A stretch of DNA of 64,000 bases, taken from assembly GCF_005893125.1 (NCBI RefSeq), contig NZ_VCJS01000014.1:45923-109922 (forward strand), given 5' to 3'. A program made the translations under genes and the position numbers. Position 1 is the stretch's first letter. The number at the start of each line of letters is the position of its first letter. Shown here piece by piece: positions 34,506-43,179 of this stretch. This DNA comes from Nonomuraea basaltis (lineage in GTDB: Bacteria > Actinomycetota > Actinomycetes > Streptosporangiales > Streptosporangiaceae). A model generated the notes under the pieces. The model had not been told where the DNA came from, ran no database searches, and was given only the letters and a program-made list of their open reading frames with translations.

Positions 34506-35761
34506 AGCACGGACTCCAGGATCTTGATGGCGCGGCCGACACCGTTCTCGGCGCGGATGCGGTGGCCCAGGTCTTCGGCGGCACGCGCCATGGCCGGGCC
34601 GTTGGCCTGGCGGATGGCGGCGGCGAGCCCGTCCGGGGTGAGGCGGCGCTGCGGCTGCGGCGGCGGGGCGACGCCGGTCGCGTGCATGCGCGCCGCCCAG
34701 AAGGGCTGATCGGCGACGAACGGGCAAACCACCTGTGGCCGTCCGGCGGCCAGCGCGGCGCCCGTGGTACCGCTGCCGCCGTGGTGGATGATCGCGGCCA
34801 TGCGCGGGAACAGCCAGTCGTGTGGCGCCTGGTCGAGCTGAAAGACGGTGTCAGGCAGGTCGCTCACCTGCAGGCCGCCCCATCCGGAGGCGAGCACCGC
34901 CCGCACGCCGGCCCGCCGTACGGCCTCGGCCACGATGCGGCCGACCCGCGCGGGGTCGGTGCCCGCCATGCTGCCGAACCCGATGTACACCGGTGCGTCC
35001 CCGGCCTCCAGGAAGGCGGCCAAGTCAGCGGAGGGACGCCAGTCGGACGGGGCGGGCAGGTACCAGAAGCCGGTGGTGTGCACCCAGTCCGGGTAGTCCA
35101 GGTGGTTCGGGAGCACGTGCCGGCTGAAGCCCTGCAGCACGGTGGCCGGACCGCCGTCCGGGCGACGGAGGATGTCGTGGCGCCCGCGCCGCCGTGGCAG
35201 GCCCAGCCGCCGCTTGCGCAGATCGTCGGCGATGCCGCCGAAGGAGCGCAGCATCAGCTTGATCGGCAGGTAGGAGGCGCGGTTGAGCGCCTTGGGCAGC
35301 GGCAGCGGCAGCATCGGGTTGCGGAAGGCGGCGGTCGGCACCCACACCGGCTGCAGCGCGGCGGGGACCGCGGGCACGCCCAGCCGCTCGGCGAAGTGCT
35401 GGGCCGGGATGCCTGGCGCGTGCACCACCAGGTCGGCCCCCGCCTCGGCCACGGTCGCCATGTCCTCGAATACTTTCGCCATGAGCGGTTTGCTGCGGCG
35501 CATCACCTGCAGGGCGACTCGCTTGCCGCGCAGGCCGCGGTAGTTGGTCTCGATGGCCTGGCGGATGTCGGGGTCGTCGATGAGCGTGTTCGGCCCGTCG
35601 TGCAGCGGCGCGAAGTCGATCCCGTACGGGTGCGCGAGAGAGGCCATCGCCGCCGGTGCGCCCAGCACCACCTGATGCCCGGCCCGCCGCAGCGCCAGGG
35701 CCAGCCCCGCGTACGGCTGGACGTCGCCGCGGGTCCCGTGTGTGAGGATGAGCACCCTCAT
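34502..35761 (-). CDS. GT1-family (UGT/macrolide-type) glycosyltransferase
   Basis: 419 residues. The N-terminal acceptor domain starts [20 protein letters not shown], with the conserved TRGDVQP catalytic-histidine region of antibiotic glycosyltransferases (here HGTRGDV). The C-terminal donor domain has VYIGFGSMAG and the PSPG-like AAIIHHGGSGTTGAALAAGR, PQVVCPFVADQPFWAARMHA. Such enzymes attach nucleotide-activated sugars to macrolides, sterols or glycopeptide aglycones, or inactivate macrolides. Start ATG 35761 overlaps the TetR stop. A fragment of a close paralogue lies at 41610-41985. Confidence 0.92.
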   Translation of the reverse strand: MRVLILTHGTRGDVQPYAGLALALRRAGHQVVLGAPAAMASLAHPYGIDFAPLHDGPNTLIDDPDIRQAIETNYRGLRGKRVALQVMRRSKPLMAKVFEDMATVAEAGADLVVHAPGIPAQHFAERLGVPAVPAALQPVWVPTAAFRNPMLPLPLPKALNRASYLPIKLMLRSFGGIADDLRKRRLGLPRRRGRHDILRRPDGGPATVLQGFSRHVLPNHLDYPDWVHTTGFWYLPAPSDWRPSADLAAFLEAGDAPVYIGFGSMAGTDPARVGRIVAEAVRRAGVRAVLASGWGGLQVSDLPDTVFQLDQAPHDWLFPRMAAIIHHGGSGTTGAALAAGRPQVVCPFVADQPFWAARMHATGVAPPPQPQRRLTPDGLAAAIRQANGPAMARAAEDLGHRIRAENGVGRAIKILESVL

Positions 35762-36384
35762 CGCGACCGCCGTTCCTTCTTCACCGCGTCCCAGGCCGTC
35801 AGTGCACGGTCGTCGGCGAACACGCCATGCGTGAAGATCTCGATCGCCGCCCTGGAGTACTGCAACGTGGCGTCCGTCTCGTGCAGGTCGCCCACACCCA
35901 GCACCCTGGATAGGTGCTCGCCGAAGGCCAGCGGCGCGAGCAGCCACGTCACGTAGATCGCCGCGCGGGCCCGCGGATCCTCGCTGGCACGCACCCGCCC
36001 TTCACCGACGCCCTGCTCCAGCCACCGCTCGCTGGCCTCGACGATCTCGTCGAACAGGGCGGCCGCGTCCGGGGTGCCGTCGAGGAAGGCGCGGGCCAGG
36101 TAGCGGCGCACCGGCGTGCCGGCCTCCAGCACCGCGCCCAGCCCTGCCGTGTCCTCCAGATCCACCTCGGGGCCACCGCGCACCAGCGACATCACGTAGT
36201 CGTCGCACTCCTTGCGCAGCCCCTCCTTGGTGCCGAAATGGTGCAGCACCAGGGCATGCGACACCCCGGCGCGGGCGGCGACCGCCCGCAACGTCACGCG
36301 GTTGACGCCCTCGGCGCCGAACAGCTCCAACGCGGCGTTCCTGATCCTGGCGCGCGCCGTTAGGTCGTCATTGTCTGACCGCAT
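35758..36384 (-). CDS. TetR-family regulator of the GT/hydrolase/P450 operon
   Basis: 208 residues from ATG 36384. N-terminal [58 protein letters not shown]. The C-terminal ligand domain is of the TetR_C_33/34-like sort ([20 protein letters not shown]). It is first in an operon linked by ATGA overlaps, and two palindromes in its promoter (36376-36410) are likely autoregulatory operators. It may also control the divergent ABC exporter that begins 170 bp away. Confidence 0.9.
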   Translation of the reverse strand: MRSDNDDLTARARIRNAALELFGAEGVNRVTLRAVAARAGVSHALVLHHFGTKEGLRKECDDYVMSLVRGGPEVDLEDTAGLGAVLEAGTPVRRYLARAFLDGTPDAAALFDEIVEASERWLEQGVGEGRVRASEDPRARAAIYVTWLLAPLAFGEHLSRVLGVGDLHETDATLQYSRAAIEIFTHGVFADDRALTAWDAVKKERRSR

Positions 36385-36410
36385 GGTCAGCACTTTAACC
36401 AAATGGTCAA
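36376..36410. promoter_or_regulatory. Probable TetR operators
   Basis: TGACC-GCAT-GGTCA (36376-36389) is a perfect short palindrome spanning the TetR start codon. TTAACCA-AA-TGGTCAA (36395-36410) is a near-perfect 7-bp inverted repeat. Both use the same GGTCA/TGACC half site, as expected for tandem TetR binding sites. Confidence 0.55.
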
Positions 36411-36490
36411 TCGCTTGGCAAGGACCGGGATCGTCAGGAATTCGCCAAGAGACCTCTGGCCGAGCCGAGCCCGCGCTGTTACCGTCGATC

Positions 36491-36550
36491 GTGGAGCGCC
36501 GGGAAGCCTGGTCGGCAAACGTCATATCGGACCGGCATCAGAGAGGCGCC
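36491..36550 (+). promoter_or_regulatory. Structured leader element, copy 4 (ABC exporter)
   Basis: GTGGAGCGCC and the core (CCGGGAAGCCTGGTCGGC) lead into a hairpin with CTGGTC/GACCGG pairing (one G-U), then AGAGAGGCGCC and CCC before the ATG at 36554. Outer pair GCGCC/GGCGC as in copy 1; the SD-like GAGAGG again abuts the 3' strand. Confidence 0.6.
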
Positions 36551-36553
36551 CCC

Positions 36554-37447
36554 ATGGCGAGCAGCCCTGCCGTCTTCATCAGTGGCCTGACCAAGCGCTA
36601 CGGCAAAGTCCGCGCCCTTGACGCGCTCGACCTCACCGTCCACGTCGGCGAGGTGCACGGCTTCCTCGGCCCGAACGGCTCGGGCAAGACCACCACGCTG
36701 CGCATCCTGCTCGGCCTGCTGCGGGCCGACTCCGGCCACGCCGAGCTGCTCGGCGGGAACCCCTGGCGGGACGCGGTCGAGCTGCACCGGCGGCTGGCGT
36801 ACGTGCCCGGCGACGTCGTGCTGTGGCCGACGCTGTCCGGCGGGGAGGCCATCGACCTGCTCGGACGGCTGCGTGGCGGCCTCGATCGGCGGCGCAAGGC
36901 GGCCCTGCTCGAACGCTTCGACCTCGACCCCACCCGCAAGGGCCGTGCCTACTCCAAGGGAAATCGCCAGAAGGTGGCCCTGATCGCCGCTCTGTCCTCG
37001 AACGTCGAACTGTTGCTCCTCGACGAGCCGACCTCGGGCCTGGACCCGCTGATGGAGGCGGCCTTCCGCGAGACCATCCGGGAAGAGCGGAACAACGGCC
37101 GCACGGTGCTGCTGTCCAGCCACATCCTGTCCGAGGTCGAGGCCCTGTGCGACCAGGTCACCATCATCCGCGACGGGCAGGCGGTCGAGACCGGCACGCT
37201 GGCCCAGCTTCGCCACCTCACCCGCACCTCGATCACCGCCGAGCTCGACCACATCCCCGACGAGCTGACCGTGCTGGCGGGCGTGCACGACCTGGCCGTC
37301 AACGACTCCCGGGTCCGTTTCCAGGTGGACGCCGAGCATCTCCCGAGCGCACTGCGCCTGCTCACCGACTCTGGCGTCCGCGAGCTGACGTGCCAGCCCG
37401 CCACCCTGGAGGAGCTGTTCCTGCGGCACTACCAGGTCGCGGCGTGA
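36554..37447 (+). CDS. DrrA-like ABC transporter ATP-binding protein
   Basis: 297 residues from ATG 36554. Walker [19 protein letters not shown] at ~40, signature-like [17 protein letters not shown], Walker [14 protein letters not shown] and switch histidine [15 protein letters not shown]-terminal DrrA-type extension (about 215-297: [20 protein letters not shown] ... [11 protein letters not shown]) is characteristic of drug exporters of the daunorubicin resistance type. GTGA overlap with the permease gene. The gene has a structured leader shared with three other genes here. Likely exports the product of the divergent glycosyltransferase/P450 operon or confers resistance. Confidence 0.93.
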   Translation: MASSPAVFISGLTKRYGKVRALDALDLTVHVGEVHGFLGPNGSGKTTTLRILLGLLRADSGHAELLGGNPWRDAVELHRRLAYVPGDVVLWPTLSGGEAIDLLGRLRGGLDRRRKAALLERFDLDPTRKGRAYSKGNRQKVALIAALSSNVELLLLDEPTSGLDPLMEAAFRETIREERNNGRTVLLSSHILSEVEALCDQVTIIRDGQAVETGTLAQLRHLTRTSITAELDHIPDELTVLAGVHDLAVNDSRVRFQVDAEHLPSALRLLTDSGVRELTCQPATLEELFLRHYQVAA

Positions 37448-39036
37448 CCGGCACGCTGACGCTGGTGCGGCTCGCGCTGCGCCGCGACCGCGTCCTGCTG
37501 CCCGTCTGGATCGTCGTCATCACCGGCGTCATGGCCGCCAGCGCCTCGGCCATCGCCGAGCTCTACCCGCAGGCCGCCCAGCGCATCGCCCTCGGCGTCA
37601 CCATCGGCTCCGCCCCCGCGCTGCAAGCGCTCACCGGGCCTGTCTTCGACGCGACGTCGATCGGCGGGCTCACCGCCTGGCGCACCACCACCATGGCCTC
37701 GGTGCTGGCAGCTTTGATGAGCATCTTCGTGGTGATCCGGCACACCCGCGCAGAAGAGGAGACCGGCCGGGCGGAGCTGGTCGGCGCCTGCGCGGTCGGC
37801 CGCCACGCGACCCTGACCTCGGCGGTGCTCGTCGCCGGCGGCGCGAACCTGCTCATCGTGCTCCTCCTCACGCTCGCCCTGGCCGGGCAGGGCCTGCCGG
37901 CAACGGGCGCACTGGCGTTCGGCCTGGCCGTGGGCGGCGTCGGCTGGACGTTCACCGGCGTCGCCGTGCTGGCCGCGCAGCTCACCGAGCACGCCCGCAC
38001 CGCCAACGGCATCGCCGCCGCGACCCTCGGCCTGGCCTTCCTCCTGCGCGCGCTCGGCGACGCCGCGAAGGTGGAAACGCTCGCCTGGCTGTCGCCGCTG
38101 GGCTGGGCGCAGCGCATGCGGGCGTTCGCCGGCGAGCGCTGGTGGGTGGCCGCCCTGTTCGCCGTCACCGGCTTGGTGCTGGTGGCAGGGGCGGCGCTGC
38201 TGACCAGGCGGCGCGACCTCGGCGCCGGACTGGTGCCGGCCCGCCTGGGCCCGCCGGACGCCGCCGCCTCTCTCAGGAGCCCGCTGGCGCTGGCCTGGCG
38301 GCTGCAGCGCGGCGGCCTGCTCAGCTGGACGATCGGCTTCGCCGTGGTGGGCGCGATGTTCGGCGCGCTCGCGCACAGCGTCGGCGACATCGTGCGCGAC
38401 AACCCGCAACTGGCCGAACTGTTGGCACAGTTGGGCGGCGGCGCCACTGCGCTGATCGACACGTTCCTGGCCGCCCAGATGGGCCTGCTGAGCATGGTCG
38501 CCGGCGGTTACGCCGTCCAGGCCACACTGCGGCTGCAGGGCGAGGAATCTGCGATCCGGGCCGAACCCGTCCTCGCCACCTCCGTGGCCCGCCGACGCTG
38601 GACGGCAAGCCACCTGACCGTCGCGTTGGGCGGCAGCGCACTGATTCTCGCCGCAGGCGGACTGACAGCCGGGCTCGCCCACGGACTCCGGGTCGGCGAG
38701 CCGGCCCGCCAGGCCGTCCGGCTGCTGGGCGCGGCGCTGGTCCAGGTACCCGCCACGTGGACGCTGGCCGGGATCGCGATGCTGCTGTTCGGGCTGCTGC
38801 CCCGGCTGACCGCGCTCGCCTGGGCCGCGCTGGTGACCTTCGCCCTGCTCGGACAGCTCGGCGAACTGCTCCAACTCGACGACTGGATCATCGGCCTGTC
38901 CCCCTTCGCGCACACCCCGCAGTCCCTGGGCCAGCCGGTAGATGTGAGCCCGCTGCTGTGGCTGGGCGCGGTCACCGCGGCGCTCTCGCTGGCCGGCATC
39001 GCCGCCTTTCAGCGGCGTGATCTGCGAGGAGACTGA
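37444..39036 (+). CDS. ABC-2-type permease (polyketide-antibiotic exporter family)
   Basis: 530 residues from GTG 37444, overlapping the ATPase stop (GTGA). Twelve or so predicted helices in two similar halves: [60 protein letters not shown]; second half [71 protein letters not shown] and [20 protein letters not shown] are repeated cytoplasmic loops of this exporter family. Forms the membrane part of the upstream ATPase. Confidence 0.9.
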   Translation: MTGTLTLVRLALRRDRVLLPVWIVVITGVMAASASAIAELYPQAAQRIALGVTIGSAPALQALTGPVFDATSIGGLTAWRTTTMASVLAALMSIFVVIRHTRAEEETGRAELVGACAVGRHATLTSAVLVAGGANLLIVLLLTLALAGQGLPATGALAFGLAVGGVGWTFTGVAVLAAQLTEHARTANGIAAATLGLAFLLRALGDAAKVETLAWLSPLGWAQRMRAFAGERWWVAALFAVTGLVLVAGAALLTRRRDLGAGLVPARLGPPDAAASLRSPLALAWRLQRGGLLSWTIGFAVVGAMFGALAHSVGDIVRDNPQLAELLAQLGGGATALIDTFLAAQMGLLSMVAGGYAVQATLRLQGEESAIRAEPVLATSVARRRWTASHLTVALGGSALILAAGGLTAGLAHGLRVGEPARQAVRLLGAALVQVPATWTLAGIAMLLFGLLPRLTALAWAALVTFALLGQLGELLQLDDWIIGLSPFAHTPQSLGQPVDVSPLLWLGAVTAALSLAGIAAFQRRDLRGD

Positions 39037-39038
39037 CC

Positions 39039-39295
39039 GTGCCGCTCCTGATCACCCTCAGCGCGCTGGGGCTGGCCGTACTGGCCTTCGCCGCGGACCA
39101 CCTGATCCTCGGCTCCGGCCGACTGGCCGAACGGCTCGGGCTGGAGCCGATCGTGGTGGGCGTGATCGTCATCGGGTTTGGCACCAGCGCACCCGAGCTG
39201 GTCGTGGCCGCCACGGCGGGGCTCCAGGGGGCAGGCTGAGCTGGCCGCGGGCAGCCTGGTCGGCTCGAACATCATCAACCTGACTCTGATGCTTG
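39039..39295 (+). pseudogene. Ca2+/Na+ (CaCA) antiporter, N-terminal remnant
   Basis: Two bases after the permease stop, MPLLITLSALGLAVLAFAAD, HLILGSGRLAERLGL and VVGVIVIGFGTSAPELVVA give the alpha-1 repeat of CaCA antiporters (GFGTSAPEL signature). One extra G in the run 39227-39231 shifts the frame; after correction AELAAGSLVGSNIINLTLML continues the signature. Then homology ends at about 39295 and the remaining ~230 residues are missing. The following 39296-39495 contains no recognisable gene. Confidence 0.7.
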
Positions 39296-39495
39296 CTCAT
39301 GGCGCTGCTGCTGGTGTAGCACTCCGACGACAACTCCGTGGTCCGCCAGAAGTTGCGGCCCTGCCTCGGCGAGGGCGTCGCGTCTGCTGTCCGAGCCCAG
39401 TTCCGCACAGCAGACACGGCCTTGGTAGTAGCCGACGGCACCGCCAGCCGCCAGGAACGCGTCAATGCTTCTAGACACTGGGTCGCCCCCGAGTT

Positions 39496-39528
39496 AATTT
39501 GTTTACGGTACCACTCCGTAAACAAATT
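39496..39528. promoter_or_regulatory. Perfect 13-bp inverted repeat, TetR-type operator
   Basis: AATTTGTTTACGG (39496-39508) and CCGTAAACAAATT (39516-39528) flank a 7-bp spacer, ending 12 bp before the monooxygenase ATG. A+T-rich flanks and position suggest it overlaps the promoter. The TetR gene in the same operon is the natural ligand-responsive repressor. Confidence 0.75.
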
Positions 39529-39540
39529 GAGAGGACACCG

Positions 39541-41001
39541 ATGGAGATCGATGTGCTGGTGGTCGGCGCTGGACCAGTGGGTCTGGCGCTAGCGTGCGCG
39601 CTCCTGCAGCATGGCGCCTCGGTACGGGTGGTGGACAAGGCCGGCGGCCCGGCCACCACGTCGCGGGCGAACTTCGTGCACGCGCGCGGCTCCGAGGCGC
39701 TCGACCGGCTGGACGCCCTCAGCGGCCTGCCGGAGGAGTCGGAACGTGCCATGCTGGTCACCACGTATGCCGGGGATCGCCCGATGACGCGCATCCGCTT
39801 CGGCGACCCCGGCCTGCGCACCGCCGGTCCGCCGATGGTGATCTCCCAGGCGCGGGTCGAGGCACGCCTTCGCGACCGCTTGGCCGAGCTGGGCGGGGAG
39901 CCCGAGTGGAACGCCGGGCTGGTGGCGGCCGAGCAGGATGCCACCGGGGTGTCCGCGACGCTGGCCGACGGCCGCACGATGCGCGCGGGCTGGCTCGTCG
40001 GCTGTGACGGGACCGGCAGCACGGTACGGAAGCTGGCTGGCATCGGCTTCCCCGGCGTCAAGGTCAGCGAGCGCTTCCTGCTGGTCGACGGCCGCCTCGA
40101 CACGACGCTCGACCGCTCGGGCGTCAGCGGCTGGGTGCATCCGGACGGCCTGCTGGGCGCCATGCCCATGCCGGGCGACCAGTGGCGGCTGCTCGCCTAC
40201 GACCCCTCCTTCCGCGACGACAAGCCAAGCGAGGAGCAGATTGTCGAGCGCATGCGGCGCATCCTGCCCAAACGCACTGGCCTGCCGGACATACGGCTGC
40301 TCGAGGCCACCTGGGCGTCGCTGTTCAGCGTGCACCGCCGCCTGGCCGACACCTACCGGCGGGGGCGCATCCTGCTGGCCGGGGACGCGGCGCATGTGCA
40401 CGCCCCGTTCGGCGGGCAGGGCATGCTCACCGGGCTCGGCGACGCCGAGAACCTCGCCTGGAAGCTGGCCCTGGTAGTCCAGGGCCGGGCCGGCGACCAG
40501 CTGCTGGACACGTACGAGGCCGAGCGCCGCCCGCTGGCCACCCAGGTCCTGCGCGGCAGCACCGCACAGACCAAGGTCAACATCGCCGCCGGGCCGGTCG
40601 GCCGCTTCCTACGCGACCGGGTGCTGCTGCCGGTGTCCAACATCGCATGGCTGCAGCGCTGGGCCACGTACACGACCTCGCAGTTGTGGGTGAGCTACCG
40701 GCGCGGCCCGCTGGGCGGTCGCGGCGGAAAGCCGCGGCCCGGCGACCGGATCCCGGACTTGGCCTGTGAGCGCCCCGACGGCACCCGGACCAGGCTGCAT
40801 GCCGAGCTTCGCGGCTGCTGGGCGGTCGTTGGCGACCGTGACGCCTTCGATGCCGCTCGCCACCGGCTCGGCGACCACGTGGTCCTCCTGCACCCGGTGG
40901 AGGGGGCGCTGCCCGCTATGCTCGTACGCCCGGACGCCCACCTGGCCTGCAAGGGCGGTCCGGCCGAGCTAGCCCGCTGGCTGGACGGAGCCCTGGCATG
41001 A
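39541..41001 (+). CDS. FAD-dependent aromatic monooxygenase (PHBH/RIFMO type)
   Basis: 486 residues from ATG 39541 (RBS GAGAGG). FAD-binding GxGxxG is VLVVGAGPVGLALACALLQH at the N terminus; the second motif with the DG-type box is LVGCDGTGSTVRKLAGIGF at about 160; the third is RRGRILLAGDAAHVHAPFGG, QGMLTGLGDAENLAWKLALV at about 280-310. A thioredoxin-like C-terminal domain follows. The family covers rifampicin, tetracycline and polyketide hydroxylases. ATGA overlap with a TetR gene and a clean operator suggest inducible drug inactivation or tailoring. Confidence 0.9.
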   Translation: MEIDVLVVGAGPVGLALACALLQHGASVRVVDKAGGPATTSRANFVHARGSEALDRLDALSGLPEESERAMLVTTYAGDRPMTRIRFGDPGLRTAGPPMVISQARVEARLRDRLAELGGEPEWNAGLVAAEQDATGVSATLADGRTMRAGWLVGCDGTGSTVRKLAGIGFPGVKVSERFLLVDGRLDTTLDRSGVSGWVHPDGLLGAMPMPGDQWRLLAYDPSFRDDKPSEEQIVERMRRILPKRTGLPDIRLLEATWASLFSVHRRLADTYRRGRILLAGDAAHVHAPFGGQGMLTGLGDAENLAWKLALVVQGRAGDQLLDTYEAERRPLATQVLRGSTAQTKVNIAAGPVGRFLRDRVLLPVSNIAWLQRWATYTTSQLWVSYRRGPLGGRGGKPRPGDRIPDLACERPDGTRTRLHAELRGCWAVVGDRDAFDAARHRLGDHVVLLHPVEGALPAMLVRPDAHLACKGGPAELARWLDGALA

Positions 41002-41612
41002 CCGCTGCCCGAGGACGCGGGCGCCCCCGCGACCCCAAGACCGACGCCGCGATCCTGCGCGCGGCGCTGGAGCTGTTCCTCGATCGCGGCGTCGAGGGCA
41101 CCAGCATGGAGCAGGTCGCCAAGCGGGCAGGGGTGGGCAAGCTCACGGTCTACCGCCGCTGGAGCACCAAGGAAGACTTGATCGCCCAGGCCATCGAGGA
41201 GGCGGTCGCCGCCGAGCTGACCCCCTCCCCCGCCCAAGTCGAGGCCCTGTCCCCGCAGGAGATCATCGAAGGCGCCCTCCCCGCAGCGGCGGAGATGGTC
41301 GCCAGCCCGGCCTTCCGCGCGCTGGTCGCCCGCGTCATGGGCTCGGCGGTCAGCCATCCGAAGCTGATGGCCGTTTACTGGAAGCACTACATCCTGCCGC
41401 GCCGCGAGCTGGCCGCCACAATGTTGCGGCGCGCGCAAAAGGACGGCACGGTGGCAGCGGACGCCGATCTGGACGTACTGATCGACATGATGGCCGCGGC
41501 CGTGACCTACCGCGTGCTCCAGCCGGACCCGCCGGACGCGGCCGGGATGCTGCGCTATCTCAAGTCCGTCTACCGCCAGGTCGGGCTGTACCAACCGTCT
41601 CAAGAACCTTGA
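40998..41612 (+). CDS. TetR/AcrR-family repressor
   Basis: 204 residues, start overlapping the monooxygenase stop (ATGA). HTH region: RGRPRDPKTDAAILRAALEL, FLDRGVEGTSMEQVAKRAGV, GKLTVYRRWSTKEDLIAQAI. The C-terminal domain has MVASPAFRALVARVMGSAVS and RRELAATMLRRAQKDGTVAA, as in TetR_C_16-like AcrR repressors. It probably binds the 13-bp inverted repeat upstream of the operon and releases it in the presence of the monooxygenase substrate. Confidence 0.9.
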   Translation: MTAARGRGRPRDPKTDAAILRAALELFLDRGVEGTSMEQVAKRAGVGKLTVYRRWSTKEDLIAQAIEEAVAAELTPSPAQVEALSPQEIIEGALPAAAEMVASPAFRALVARVMGSAVSHPKLMAVYWKHYILPRRELAATMLRRAQKDGTVAADADLDVLIDMMAAAVTYRVLQPDPPDAAGMLRYLKSVYRQVGLYQPSQEP

Positions 41613-41985
41613 CCGCGGCGGCCATGTCGGCGAACACTTTGGCTATCAGCGGCTTGGTGCTCTTGTTCACGGTGAGCGCGGTCTTCTTGCCGCGTAGCCC
41701 CCGGTAGTTGGTCTCCATCGTCTTGGGGATCGCGGAGTCGTCCATGAGCTTGTTCGGGCCGTCGTCCAGCGGGAAGAACGTCAACTCGTACGGCTCGGCC
41801 AGGGAGGCCGCGGCGCCCAGGCCCAGGTGTCGATGACGGCGTCCCACTCCTCCCAGCTGGCCAGCGCGGCACGGACCGTCTCGGAGTCGGCGCGGTCCGC
41901 GATTAACGCCTGGGGGCCGGCACGCCGCTCAGGCCGCGGCCGACGTGGTGGGTGCCACAAGGAACGAGCAGTTTCATGACGCTCC
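41610..41985 (-). pseudogene. Glycosyltransferase N-terminal fragment
   Basis: The minus strand carries AAASLAEPYELTFFPLDDGP, NKLMDDSAIPKTMETNYRGL, RGKKTALTVNKSTKPLIAKV and FADMAAAVK. This aligns with residues ~40-110 of the GT1 glycosyltransferase at 34502-35761 (DGPNTLIDDPDIRQAIETNY, RGLRGKRVALQVMRRSKPLM). The start (MKLLVPCGTHHVGRGLSGVP, 41979 downward) appears in another frame. The rest is missing, so it is a dead paralogue piece. The next ~260 bp to 42250 is mixed debris. Confidence 0.6.
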
Positions 41986-42249
41986 TGAGAAGACGGAAAG
42001 CCAGATCGCCAAGAGTCGGTCGGGGTCGGGGTAGACCTCGTGGTCGGACGGGCGGAGCGCGCGTACCTCCCGCCAAGGGTTCGCCGATCCCGGGGTTGCG
42101 GCCGAAGCGGGAACGGGGACTACTGGAGACATGCAGCCGGATCCGGTGACCGCGTGGGAGAGCTCCTAGACCACGGAGCAGATCTACGCCCTGGCCGGCA
42201 TCGACGATGGGACCGACTCGGCAGGCGAGGGGACGGCTGTCGGCCGTGC

Positions 42250-42960
42250 GCTCGATCGAGCTGCCGCCAGGGTTGTTCGCCTACGTGGCGCCCAAGGTGC
42301 TGGCGGCCTGGCGATCTCGCACATGCGCACCCCCTGCGCGAGCTTTCCGGGGCCTGCACCCCGGCATCAAGGCGCACCGTCAGGTGACCGCGGTCGGTCC
42401 CGGCGGTGTGGGCAAGACCCGGCTGGCGTTGGCGGTGGCCGCGGAGGTAGCCGGCGAGTACTCCGACGGGGTGTGGTTCGTCGATCTGGTCCCGGTCACC
42501 GATCCGGACCTGATCGCGACTGCGGTCGCCGGGGCGCTCGGCCTCGGTGAGCAGCCAGGCCGCGACATGACCGAGTCCGTGCTCGCTGTGCTGGCCGACC
42601 GTCATGCGCTGCTGGTGCTGGACAACTGCGAGCACGTGGTGGACGGGTTGGCGCTGTTCCTCGAGCGGCTGCTGGCGACGTGCCCTCGGGTGACGGTGCT
42701 GGCGACCAGCCGGGCACGGCTGATGGTGCCGTTCGAACGGGTGCATCCGGTCCCGCCGCTGTCGCTGGCCGTCGATGGTGACTCGGACGCGGTCGCGTTG
42801 TTCATGGAGCGGGCGGCGGCGGTCGGCTGGCCGCTGGATCCTCCGCTGCGCGACCAGATCGCCTCGATTTGTGAGCGGCTGGATGGGATGGCGCTGGCGA
42901 TCGAGCTGGCCGCCGCCCGCTATCCCACGCTCGGGCTGGATGGCATCACCGCCGCCCCTG
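42250..42960 (+). pseudogene. AfsR/LuxR-type ATP-binding regulator fragment
   Basis: Within an open plus frame, Walker A VTAVGPGGVGKTRLALAVAA, a following GVWFVDLVPVTDPDLIATAV, Walker B HALLVLDNCEHVVDGLALFL, VTVLATSRARLMVPFERVHP and DGMALAIELAAARYPTLGLD give the NB-ARC/STAND ATPase region of large actinobacterial regulators. Upstream DNA-binding and downstream repeat domains are missing, and the frame runs into an integrase scrap at about 42960. Remnant only. Confidence 0.7.
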
Positions 42961-42965
42961 CCGCC

Positions 42966-43076
42966 GCCGACGCCGGAACGGGTGAGCGGCTTCTTCGACT
43001 TCCTCAAGGACCGCATCGCCACCGCCCGCACATACGGGCCGGCGGCACGGGATTACGCGCTGTTTCGCAGTTAGCG
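42966..43076 (+). pseudogene. Tyrosine recombinase scrap
   Basis: A 37-codon frame (PERVSGFFDFLKDRIATART, YGPAARDYALFRS-stop) matches the core-binding segment found just before the catalytic domain of actinobacterial tyrosine recombinases ('RDYALFRxLYHAGLR'). It stops at TAG 43076. It marks the left border of the biosynthetic cluster. Confidence 0.5.
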
Positions 43077-43179
43077 GGCCGCCCGCCGTCCCGACCCCTC
43101 CGCGCGGCCGAACCCGGCGTCGTTCGAGCAGGTCCGGGGGTATATCGCGATCAACGCACATTTCTCGGTACGAGGACGG

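Noticed and set aside
39241..39262. Possible fifth copy of the structured leader (GCAGCCTGGTCGGCTCG)
   Set aside because: It lies in the CaCA antiporter coding sequence (AGSLVGSN), lacks the CCGGGAAG half and has no start codon after it.
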